Source: Neurospora intermedia (taxonomy: Eukaryota > Ascomycota > Sordariomycetes > Sordariales > Sordariaceae). Taken from it: a DNA stretch of 64,000 nt. The DNA is taken from NCBI GenBank assembly GCA_037102815.1, contig BTPP01000006.1, positions 3,286,001 through 3,350,000 of the forward strand, written 5' to 3'. Positions 33,036 to 46,300 of the stretch are shown here, one piece after another. The position numbers and the translations under genes are program-made. The notes under the pieces are model-generated. The model worked only from the letters and a program-made list of their open reading frames with translations, made no database searches and was not told the DNA's origin. Within the stretch, counting starts at the first letter, position 1. The number at the start of each line of letters is the position of its first letter.

Positions 33036-33494
33036 TCGCGCTGCACGTGGAAAATCGCGCGAGTGGTAAAAAAAAAACCACCACACCACCGCCAGCTCCC
33101 TGAAGTTCTTCGTGATTATTTATCCCTGCCAGTAATAAAAACATGTGCAAAAGACAGAAGAAGGTTGAAGAAGTGTGTGTGTCCAAAAGGTATACCCAAC
33201 GCTATTTTGCTTCAGCTGCAAAACGAGACAAGCATGAAAGCTATGCTATGCCTGAAAGCCAACAACCGAAAATAATAATAGAAAGATTATGTACAACAGA
33301 AGTAAAAGTGACATGTAAGGAAATTTTTCTTTCCAACCCAAAAAACATGTGAAACCCCCAAAGGTATTTTTCCGTTCCAGATTCAGACAATCATCCATGG
33401 ATGTGGAAAAAAAAAAAAGAAAATTGAAAAAGGAAAAATCGCTCTCGCTGTGACACAAGCAACAACATTGGTATCATCGTGTTCCCTCCCCCTT

Positions 33495-35231
<1,737 letters not shown>

Positions 35232-36583
35232 TTAAATGTTGTGTGTGTTGTAGGGACGCCGGAAGGCTGCTTTACTATGGATATACGGCGGAATGACGGG
35301 ATTATGGCGGCACAGTAACAGTTGAGCTTGGGCGATCCCGGTGTAACTGGCTGCGGGGAATCAAGTCCAATGGCGAACAACGTCTGTGTGACTTGGGGTT
35401 CGTCTCTGCTGTAGTGAATCCACGCGTTAACTCCAACTTGTACTGAGTGTGTAGATGTCAGGAACAGAGTTGCCCACGTTATTTTGTCTAGGATTAATGC
35501 AAGTCGTAGTAGAAACCAAGAAGAGGTGGTGCTCAAGAAGCCCAACGGTAGTACCGGGTGAATGTGGGAACGGGAGGAGGATGGGAAGGGAGAGGTCAAG
35601 TAACACCGCGAGCGTTGCTTTGTGTGATAGAGGAGGTATAGGAACGGGAAGGAAGGGAAAAGCAAGAGGGAGTGGGAGTGGGAAAAGTAGGTGGCAGAGG
35701 CGGCCGTTTTGATACTGTGGTGTCGAGAAGAGAGTTGTTGATCTTTGACGGCAACTTGTATCAAGGAGGGTCAGGTACAATACATAAGTAAACACGCACC
35801 GTGTGTCGCCATTCCCACTCGGAGGACCTACATGGTGTAGTCTAGCGTTCTCGTCCCATGTTGCGGTTCCATCTTGACTGCTCTCTGCCTCGAACCGAGC
35901 TGTTCGCTGCTAGGGACGAGTATGTAAGCTAGTTGGGCCAAGAACCAAACGTGCTGCTGTTGCTGGTGTTTACCGGGCTATCCTGGCCGTGTTGCGGAGC
36001 TCCATCCGGCTTGTGGTGCAATCCATGGCATGATTCCAACGTTGGATCGATTGCGGGGACGGATTCGAGGACGGCTTCTCGCTTGGTGTTCTCAATTCAT
36101 GTGTTTTCGACCCCGGCTTTGTTCCCATTTAGATGTCGGTCCCGCTTTTCTCCTCGCCATGATGAGTGGTCTCTGGTTTTCCCAGCAATTCCGAGTCCAT
36201 GGACTTGGTGTCAGGACAGCATCACCGTATCGTGGTTCCGAGACTCACACTGCAGTGCCGACTTCTCGATCGATGGCCGGCAGCAATTAGGGTGGGTTGA
36301 CAGTGTGGTGGGAGCTTTGTGACGGTGTCCTGTTGGGGGCAGTTCAGTCCGGTTGTTGTGACGATGATGATGGATGGGAAATGGAGACGAATGGTGGGGT
36401 TGGTGATGACTCCATTCCAGTGGGGTTGGAATCTTCCAAGCGGATCTTGGTTGGCCAATTATCGTCAAGGCCTGGCTCATGTCCGTTTGCTTGCCAGGTT
36501 CGTGCTTTACAGAAGGTGCCACAGGTGGGGTGCGCCAGGCTCAGGTCCAGGATGCGTCGGGGCGGCACCGGCGTTATCTTCGG

Positions 36584-36592
36584 ATCAGATAA
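36584..36592 (+). promoter_or_regulatory. ATCWGATAA site, left half of inverted pair
   Basis: ATCAGATAA, an exact match to the iron-responsive GATA-repressor consensus. It forms an inverted pair with 36612-36620, 19 bp apart. Confidence 0.6.
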
Positions 36593-36611
36593 GATGCGAT
36601 CAGTGGATGTT

Positions 36612-36620
36612 TTATCTGAT
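36612..36620 (-). promoter_or_regulatory. ATCWGATAA site, right half of inverted pair
   Basis: TTATCTGAT on the plus strand, the reverse complement of the site at 36584. It lies about 1.4 kb upstream of the sidA start. Confidence 0.6.
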
Positions 36621-36807
36621 CTCGACCATTCAGGCACCACTCATGGCCCGAGACCGTCTCGTCTTTCCGCATGTCCGAACAGTGAACATGGGCCGGGGTT
36701 GGAGAGTACAAAAAGCCGCTGTCACAAGTACGACGCAGGATGGAGAGGCGGGAATGGGCGGAATGGAAAGGCGAGAGAGAGAGAGAGGGAAAAAAAAAAA
36801 AAAACAT

Positions 36808-36816
36808 TTATCAGAT
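36808..36816 (-). promoter_or_regulatory. ATCWGATAA site
   Basis: TTATCAGAT on plus, ATCTGATAA on minus, directly after a 16-A run. Confidence 0.55.
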
Positions 36817-37311
36817 CGGACCTGGGTGGAGTGCGGTTTGCCTTGGGACTCCGCCTTTTTTTTTCTTCCAAGGATTGCGTCACCGATCATTGTCTTTTTC
36901 TAGTCAGTTCGGCCGTTTGGGGACTGTTTTTATCAGTTGAGCCGACTTGACCATTCCAGCAGTTCGTGTAGATGCGCACACTCTGATCAACATCGGTTTC
37001 AAACACATATCTTCTCACTTCTAGCTCATCAGTCTGCCACGCTGGCTGAGCTTCCGAGTGAAAAGAAAGGAGTAGAGTAGAATAAAGCTCAACAACCCAG
37101 TCACTCCTCTTCCCCTGAACCAGTGACTCCGAGCCCCATCTCACCCACAGTGGGATGAAAATTTGACTCATGTCCATCCGTACTGGGATGCTTGGTCCGA
37201 CCCGAGGTGCACCCTGTTGTGGGGGGCTGGATCCTGTCATGAATGGTCCGGCAAGGGCACGTCTTTAGCCTTTTCACCAATCTGGAGCTTTCCGCGGGCC
37301 TACGGGATAAT

Positions 37312-37328
37312 ATCTGATGATCTGATAA
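37312..37328 (+). promoter_or_regulatory. composite double GATA site, copy 2
   Basis: ATCTGATGATCTGATAA, identical over 17 bases to 33019-33035. The second half is a full ATCTGATAA. Confidence 0.6.
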
Positions 37329-38003
37329 GATTTGATGGTGCTAGCACCACGCAGCATCCATCCATCACCTCGGAGACCGAAACGCCAGATCATTTGTTCC
37401 CTGCAAGTGTCGTACCGTTTTTGCTCCTCCGTTTGTTCCCACAATCGCCAACCCCGGCCGTGTTGTCGTTAATGGCGCAAACGAGACAGCGGCAACGAGG
37501 GGCGTCGGTGACATGGTGGCTTGATATCAACGAACATTGAAGGCCATTCAGCAGCATCTTTCGAAACGTGTTGTAGGTAGCCTTCTGGAGCTTCCAGTCA
37601 GTTCTCGGTACGTCACAATTACTGTAGGTCTCTGAAACTTGTTCAAGCGAAGTGGAAGTGCTGCAGTCGACACGTTCAAGCAAGCAAGGTACGTAAGCTA
37701 GTGGATCGATCAACATGGCCTAAGACAAAGTCACGCAGGTACAATGCCTGCATGTCTGGCAGATGAAGAAAGGTGCTACACTGAGTTTTCCGGAAGAACC
37801 GTTATCACCGTTGATATCACGGAGGGGTGAAAGGGATCTTTTTAAGGAAAAAAAAAACAAAAAAAAAGAAAAAAAGGACCTCGAAAAATAGAGGTAAAGA
37901 GCTGGATAAATCCGGGGCCAGTGTCAACGGTGAATCAACTAAGTATGTAGGTACCTACCTAGCTTTGCGCGGGCTGCTTCCAAGGTCAGTGCTATGGCTA
38001 GCG

Positions 38004-38018
38004 GTTAGGGTTAGGTGT
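38004..38018 (+). repeat. short TTAGGG telomere-like motif
   Basis: Two tandem copies of the fungal telomere unit (GGTTAGGGTTAGG) within intergenic DNA. Two units can arise by chance. Confidence 0.4.
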
Positions 38019-38754
38019 TAGAATTCGTTCCGGGGGTGCAGGGGACCGATGCCGAAGGGCCCCCGCGTGTGAAATAGAGTTTGAGCATCATAAAGAAAGA
38101 GGTGGTTTTATTTCTAGTTGTTTTGGTGCAAAAGTGGTCGAATGTTTTTTTTTGGTGAGGATTCCCGTCGGTCATGGGAGCTCCCGTGCCAGAGCGATGC
38201 CAAAAATGCCAAGCTTTGAGTCTTGGCTGGCAGGTTCAGTTGGTCAGTTTGGACTCCACACAGTCAATTTGAAATCGAACGACGAACACAGTCGATGACT
38301 AGAGGTACTGTAGGGTTCATCCGGTTCGAAAAACAAGGGCAAAAAGAACTGAACAAATGGGAACGTAAGAGTATTGGGAAATGAGGAACGGAGAATGGAA
38401 ATACGAGACATTTCATGCCGAGGTATACCTCTACGTAGTCAGAAATAGGATGGACGGGCTACATTTGAAGGAACTGACACATGTACTCACTAGTCACTAC
38501 AATACACAGTGGAGGGGCACCCCGACGTCTCCACTGTAACCTCAGGTCATCACACCATCTCGATTTTTGGTTTTCGAAGAAGGAACGTCCGCACCGTCAC
38601 TGGCGGCCAGTGTGATTGCAGTGACATTTTGAAGAATTTGCACTTCGATCTTGAAGGTGAATGTTACGAGTACTATCAAGCACGTTTACATAATTGGATC
38701 TTGGCTCTATCGACATAAGGGTACCTCGATCTGCAGCTTGTCTTTCATTTGTGA

Positions 38755-39130
38755 CGGTACAGTCAAGTCTGCAATTAGCGATCAGAGGTATAACGATAAT
38801 CTGGACATAACGATCAATTTCGCCGCCACCGTTCCATTTGTATAGAGTTCTTAGCAGTATAACGATATATTCCGTATTAGCATTACGATCAAAATCCTGC
38901 TTAGTAACACACACTATCTAGCACTTGATCGTTATTTTCATAGGTAGTAAACATCGGAAATACCACTAACTCATCCCTTGGAAGTACCTAAGTCACTACT
39001 TTTTAGTACCTTTGTACCTGTCCGAGTCTGCCTTGGCGCTCTTGGCACTACTGGGAGTAACGATAATCTGGTTATAACGGTCAAAATCTCGGCCACGGCC
39101 ATGATCGTTATTTGCAGACTTGACTGTATC
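38755..39130. repeat. cluster of related inverted and direct short repeats
   Basis: TACAGTCAAGTCTGCAA at about 38759 recurs inverted near 39113-39129. TAACGATAATCTGG occurs directly at about 38791 and 39058. The core AACGATCAAAATC or its reverse complement (GATCGTTATTT) recurs with small changes at about 38813, 38885, 38925, 39079 and 39104. This may be a decayed palindromic transposon-like element. No transposase frame is visible. Confidence 0.5.
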
Positions 39131-40015
39131 CAGATGTGATAACTTTGAAGACCGGCATTGAGTACCGAAGAATTTAAGGGTATCGGTACCTTGCATAACC
39201 CAATCAAGGTACGAGCATCTGGATTTCATTCGTGAATGATCACCAGGCAGCTGGAACAGGCCAAGACGGGACCTCGCTGTAAGTATGGACTGGCGGCCGG
39301 AGTTGACGGCGGGGAGCGGAACCGGGACACGGAACGGCCCCTCCTACCTCTACGGTATTGTGAACACCACCGAGCTTGGGCCGGGCTCGACTCGGGACCG
39401 GACAAAACACGGGACAGCAGCTGGAGACCACACGGAAGGAAGGCATCTGATTTTTGGAAGAAGACGACGGGACGCCGCGGACGCAATTTCCGGCACCTTC
39501 CCAAAACACTGTAAACAAGGGAGGATAGTCGCATTGCAACTTCCAAGTTTCGACTGGAGCGATCCATCGCAGCTCCACTAAAATTACTTATCGAGCGAGC
39601 TAGGCAGGTAATCGCAAAGGGAAGGATGCCGCCATCCATGGAACATCACGTCGTCTTTCCCCTCTCCACGCAGTCTCTCGCTCCCGACTTCACCACCACC
39701 GTATCCCGTCTCAAGCATGTCTGGCTGGTGATCCCAACGTCGTCAACCACAGACACAGACACGGACACAGATCTGCACCCCCGTCCCTCCCGCTCTAGGT
39801 CCTTGGCACTCCAGTCCCGGGATAGCTGGCCCATCACAGACAGACAGTCTCCCACTTCCAAATCAACGTTGACTGAACTGAGCCGCCTCATGTTGTCCTT
39901 CTTCTTCTTCTTCATGTCGACGGCCTCTGACCAATGATTCTGCATAGAAATCAAATCATCCAACATCAAGTGGCACTTCACCCTCAAGCACAGCCAATCA
40001 CCAATACCAGACCTC

Positions 40016-40090
40016 GTAAGTCTCTCTCTCCCTCTGTTTGTGTCCATTTGAGCTCTTGGTCATGTATAACACATGGCCGTCATTGGGCAG
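40016..40090 (+). other. possible 5' UTR intron of the NRPS gene
   Basis: A GTAAGT donor (40016) and a GGGCAG acceptor (ending 40090) with a TATAAC branch-like sequence between them define a 75-bp intron of normal fungal size in the presumed leader. There is no coding consequence. Confidence 0.3.
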
Positions 40091-40380
40091 GTAGCGAATA
40101 AGATTGACGCCTTGGGGACTCGTGTTAACGTTTTGGGTATATCAGTTTGCATATCAGCAACACCTACCAACTGGAGGTACTCAGGACGCCCTCATTCCTC
40201 ATTGGACAGTCTCACCACATCATATCACTTACAGCAACCTCCCATCCCGGTGTCCCACTACATCCGCCGCGCAACCGCTAGGAACGGGCTCCTACCCGGC
40301 TCAATAATAGCACTTCATCGTGCTGAAAGACAACAAAAGGCCAAAGAGGCCATCGCCACCAACCAACTAACCAACCCACA

Positions 40381-43300
40381 ATGGCAACAGTCGACTCGCA
40401 CCCAGACATTGCCCTCTCCATTGCCAACCACCCACCAACAAAACTCCCAGGTCCCAGTCTCCTTCATCATCTCGTACAACACCGCTCTGAGACAAGAGGC
40501 AATGATGCCCTCGCCATCGACTACCTCGCCCCTGACGGCTCGCGGGTCTCACTGTCGTACCACGAGCTGCACACAAGATCTGACTCCTTGGCGGCCAGGA
40601 TATCGTCTCTCGTCGGGCCGGTGACCGACAACGACTCACAACTCATCGTCCCGGTCCTCATCCCCCAATGTCCAGATTTGTACATTGCCCAATTGGCGAT
40701 TCTCAAAGCCGGAGCGGCCTTCTGTCCCCTTAACCTTGATATTCCCCTGGAAAGAGCAAAGTTCATCCTTGACCAAGTCTCGGCTGTCTTGGTCATTACC
40801 ACGCCCGAGTTGGCGGAGAGGGTGCCCGAGGATGAAACGGGCAAGTTGGTTCTCATACTCACCGAAGAGGCCTTCACATCCACAGAGACAGTCGAACACA
40901 GGCAACCAACACCAACGAACCTGGCCTATGTCATGTACACCTCCGGCTCGACAGGAACTCCCAAAGGCGTACCCATCACCCACGACGCTGCCACTCAGTC
41001 TTTGCTAGCTCACGATCGACACATCCCCGAGTTCTCACGGTTCCTTCAGTTTGCTGCACCTACCTTTGACGTCTCCGTCTTCGAGATCTTTTTCCCTCTC
41101 TTCAGGGGAAAGACACTGGTCAGCTGTAACAGGTCGGCCATGCTCAATGATTTGCCTGGGGTCATCAATGAATTGGAGATTGATGCTTGCGAGCTTACGC
41201 CCTCAGTGGCTGGAAGTTTGTTGCGCAAGAGGGGAAACGCCCCTGGTCTGAAGCTACTTCTGACCATCGGCGAGATGCTCACCCAGCCCCTCGTTCGCGA
41301 ATTCGGTGGCAATGATACCAAGGATAGTATCCTCTGGGGCATGTACGGTCCAACTGAAGCTGCTATCCACTGCACCGTCCAGCCCGCCTTTGCTGCGGAC
41401 TCTGTCCCCGGCCTGATTGGTTTCTCCTTTGACACGGTCTCCTCTTTCATTCTGGCTATACCTGAGGAGGGAGCCGATGCCTCAGAGATAGAGGTTGTTC
41501 CGCTCGGCGAAGTTGGTGAACTCGCCATCGGCGGTCATCAGCTAGCGCCCTGCTACCTAAACCGCCCAGAAGTCACTGCTGAAGCTTTCGTTTCTCACCC
41601 CATCTACGGCTTGCTCTACCGCACAAAGGACAAGGCGCGGATGCTCCCTGATGGCACAATGCAGTGTATGGGCAGAATTGGCGATGGCCAAGTTAAACTT
41701 CGCGGTCAACGCATCGAGCTAGGTGAGATTGAACATGCCGCTTTGCGTGCTCCGGGATGTCACTCCGCTTTTGCAGCGGTAATCAAAGGAATTCTCGTCC
41801 TCTTTTGCGCTGTCGATTCAGTCGATTCCATGGCTACCAAGATTGAAGACTGTTGCAAAGCCTGGTTACCTGGATTCATGGTCCCTGGTGACATTATCGT
41901 CATGACAGAATTCCCACGCTTGGCGTCAGGAAAAGTGGACAGAAAGGGACTCGTTGCAGAGTATGAAGCCAAGCAGGTTAGCGGGCCGCCGAAATTAGAA
42001 AATTTCAGAGATGAAGAGGAGAGGCAGATTTCTGTCTTGGTGCGAGATACCTTGGGAGTTGTCGTGCACCCAACCCAGAATTTGATGCATGCGGGCATGG
42101 ATTCGTTAAGTGCTATCAAGATGGTGAGTGTACTGAGGCAGACGATGGGGGTGGGAATTGGAGCCAACGAAATCCTGGGGGCCAGGACAGTCAGAGCTCT
42201 AAGGGAAGTGATCAGGGGTCTTGAGGCTGAGGGAACTGATGATGAAGAGGGCCAGGAACGGGACATGCAGACATATCAGCCGGCTGAGATCGTAGCCAGC
42301 AACGACATTTTGAAGGGACGGTTGGAGGATATCGAAGCTGTGCTGTCTTGTACGCCGCTTCAATCTGCGATGCTGTCTGAAACCACTGCCAACCCGAGGG
42401 CGTACTGCAACTGGTTGAAGCTCAATTTCCCGGAGGGCTTCACGGAGATGGATATCCGGTCGTGGTTTCTTCGGCTTGCGCAGTCAAACGAGGCTTTACG
42501 GACGGGGTTCGTTCACCATGGCGGTCAATTCCTGCAGGTCATCTTCCACTCCCTCGCCGACTCACTGATTGCGGCGGTCGACAACATTTCTGATGAGTTC
42601 TCCTTCTTCGGTGATGCCGACTTCCTCCGCCCCTTCCGCATTTTCCTCTCTCCTCCCCTAGCCACATCATCTATTACGGCCGTCCTTCAGATTCATCATG
42701 CCATCTATGACGGCTGGTCAGCCGATCTCCTCCTCTCTGACCTTCACTCCTTCATTAACGATTCCACTCCCAAGTCACGTCCCCAATTCAGCGCCGTCAC
42801 AACCTACTACCATTCCGCATCTTATCGCCGGTCTTGCAACTTAGCCCGCGAATTCTGGGCTCAACACCTCGCTGGTTTCCAACCTCCTTCAATCCCAGAA
42901 CTGCGACCCGACATCCCTCCTTCTTCCACAGTTCAGTCCCACTCCGTCCATCTTCCCTCTCTTTCTCCCCAGCAAGCCAAGTCCGTACTTCGCGAACTTG
43001 GCTGTACCCCGCCAGTCCTCTTCCAGGCTGCTTTAGCTTGGCTATGGAGCGTTTACGTCGGAAGTCAAGACGTGGTCATCGGCACGGTAACATCGGGGCG
43101 AACGATTCCTGTGCCGGGCATTGAGAAGATCATCGGACCGTGCATTGCTACGGTGCCGCTGAGGACGGATCTGGCAAGTGTGAGGACGGTGAGGGATCTG
43201 CTGGGGAATGTTCAGGCGGTGGGTAGGGAGGTGATGAAACATAGCGTGTTGCCACTGAAGGAGATCAAGAGGGTTGTAGGGATTCAGGCTGGACAGAGTC

Positions 43301-46300
43301 CGTTTGATGTGCTTCTTGTCTATCAGGAGACGCTCGAAAGTTCGACTAGGGATGCGAACAGGGGCGGAGAGAGGAAGTTCGTGGAGTTGGAACAAGGTCG
43401 GGACTGGCTCGAGACGAAACTTCTCGTTGAAGTTGAGCCCCACCAGGATGGGTACGGCCTGACCCTCACATATCACACTGATGCATTTACCGGGGTTCAG
43501 ATCGCCGTCATAGGGGATCAATTGAGTGTTCTTGTTGAGACTATGCTCCGCAGCTTGGACACGGAAGTATCTTCTCTCTCAAAAGTATTTCCGAGGAAAC
43601 TGTTGTCGATTTATAACGAGAACCCTAAGACGCTTGAAGGGGTGCCAGATTTGGCGAAGGCTGTTGAGGTAGCCGTTGAGAGGAACCCGAATCAGGAGGC
43701 ACTTTGCTTTGCGGGGAGGATTGCGGAAGATGGCACCGTAGTAGCGAAGAGTGTGAGCTACAGGGAGTTGAACGCAACGGCCAACAAAATTGCCTGGCTG
43801 TTGAAAAGCCAAGGTGTGGAGAAGGGAGACATTGTGGCCATTGTCATGGAGAAATCGGTACTTCTCTATGCGGGAATACTGGCGATTCTCAAGGCTGGGT
43901 GTGCGTATCTGCCTTTACTGCCCACCACGCCGGTTGAGAGGGTAAAGACAGTTCTTGGGCAGGCTGGTCTCCGGCACTGTCTGGCTGATTCTGACTCCAC
44001 GGCAAAGTTTGAGGAGATTGGAGAGGTCAAGTTCATCGACCTCGAGACTGCGGACCTAGGCGGCCTCTCCGATGAAAACCTCAATATCCCAGCCGATCCT
44101 TCCCGCATCGCCTACATCATATACACCTCCGGTTCTACTGGGATACCCAAAGGGGTTTGCGTTACCCAACTCAACATCGTCAGCAATCTGGACGTCCTAT
44201 CTCGCATCTACCCATCAATACCCGGCAAATCCCGCCTCCTTCAGTCCTGCTCCCAGGCCTTTGACGTTTCGGTCTTTGAGATCTTCTTCGCTTGGACCCA
44301 ATCCATGACCCTCTGCTCCGGCACCAACGATATCCTCTTCGCCGACCTCGAACATTCTATCTGTTCACTTGAAATTACCCATCTTTCCATGACGCCTACC
44401 GTCGCCTCGCTCGTTTCCCCTGAAAACGTACCTGGTGTGGAATTCCTGGTGACGGCCGGAGAACCGATGACACCTGCGGTGGCAAGTAAATGGCACAAGC
44501 AACTATGGCAGGGGTATGGCCCTTCCGAGACTACCAACATCTGCTCTGTCAAGAAGATGACCATCCCTCCTCGTCACAGGATACGACATTTGGGTTTCAC
44601 CTTTCCCAACACCAGCGCGTTCGTGGTGTGTCCTAACTCCGATAAGCTCGATCTGGTCCCAGTCGGAGGGTTCGGTGAGCTTTGTTTTGGTGGAGATCAA
44701 GTTGTCAAGGGGTATCTCGGGCAGGAAGACCTGACAAGTAGCAAGTTCGTGGTGGATAAAAAGTGGGGGAGGGTGTATAGGTCGGGCGATCTGGGTAGGA
44801 TGCTGGCCGATGGTAGTTTGACGATTTGGGGAAGGGCAGATGAACAGGTGAAGGTGAGAGGTCAGAGGGCTGAGCTGGGAGAGGTTAATGCTGTTGTGCA
44901 GGCGGCGGCTCAGGCAAGTGCCGGCAATAAGCTGGGGGGTAATTCGGTGGATCAAGCGAATGGCATGGAAGAAAAGGAGGCCGTAGGAGAGGATGGGAAG
45001 ATGGAGGGCAACGGGACCGAGTGCGCGACACTGTTCTTCAAGCCGAAGAAAGGAGTGGCTTCCACCAGCGCAGGGCAAGGACAAATCGTCAGCTTCTTCG
45101 TCCCCGGTATCCATGGCCGCACAACAACATTCCAGATCCTCGAGCTCGACGATGTCCTTCAAACTGAAGTCCGCTCCATTTTTCAATTCGTTGAGGCACG
45201 AGTACCAAGTTACATGATCCCTTCGTTCATCATTCCTCTCACCAAGCTGCCCATCACAGCATCTGGTAAGCTCGACCGCCGCCTTCTCGAAGAGAGCTTC
45301 ACCTCCCTTACCCAGGAGTACCTCGCCTCCGCTGGCCCTTTGATTGGCTCCAGCGACAACAATGATGAAAGCGGGGAGTGGTCGGAAAACGAGAGCAAAG
45401 TGGCAGAAATTGTTTGCCGCGTCTTTGCGGTCGACAGGAGCAGCGTGAAAAGATGGACGCCCCTCACGGCTTTCGGATTGGATTCCATTTCTGCTATCGA
45501 GCTCTCCAAGCAGCTTTCCTCTCACGTCGGCGGCAAACGTCTCGCAATCTCAGCAATTCTCCGAAGTGCTACCGTAGCGAAAATCGCGTTGGCGTTGTCT
45601 GAGTCGCCCTCTTCTGGGCCCTCGGCAGCGGCCACGGCAGAAAAGGCGGAAGCGGAAGCGGAAGTGGAAACGGAAAAAGAGAAAAGTCTGGAACCGCTGG
45701 TCCCACAACAGCTTTCCCGAGCTATTACAGAGAAGTTTCAAGAGAAGGAGAAAAATGTAGAAAAGGTGTTGCCTTGTACACCACTGCAGGAGGGCATGCT
45801 TGCTGCTTCTGTTGGGCGCGGGCGCGGGGCATACGTGAACAAGATGCTGCTGAAGCTCGGAGCTACTTGCGATGTGGAAAGCTTGAGACGGACGTGGGCC
45901 AAGGCTTGCCAGAGGCAGGGAATTCTAAGGGCGGCTTTTGTGTCCACTGAAGATCCGGAGCGGCCAATGGTCCAGGTTGTGTTGGAAGCTGGGAGCTGGG
46001 AGATACCATGGTTGGAGTTTGGTGTTTCTTCAACCGATGATTTGGGGGAAGTCATCGAGAAGCACGTTTCGACCCTCTGCGAGCCGGTCGACTCTTTCGA
46101 ACCGCCCATTTCACTTGCGATAATCAACAGTGGAGATGGCAAGTTCCTGTCATTCATCTGCCACCACGCTCTGTACGACGGAGTGGCCATTCAGCGTTTG
46201 CTCTACGAAGTAGAACAGCTTCTTGCCGGCCAGGAGCTACCTCCAGCACCGAAATATGAGCCCTTCCTCCGCGAGAGTCTGGCGTTTGGGCGGGCACCGG

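Larger units (their letters stand above)
30783..33494. other. long intergenic region, no supported gene
   Basis: About 2.7 kb between convergent genes (MYND B and sidA). Short ORFs exist on both strands but none has a recognisable motif or convincing splice structure. Two ATCWGATAA sites lie near the right end (listed separately), which is odd because they are downstream of sidA rather than in its promoter. Confidence 0.5.

Noticed and set aside
38004-38018. Interstitial telomere or subtelomeric boundary
   Set aside because: Only two TTAGGG units inside a region flanked by conserved housekeeping-type genes; chance is sufficient.
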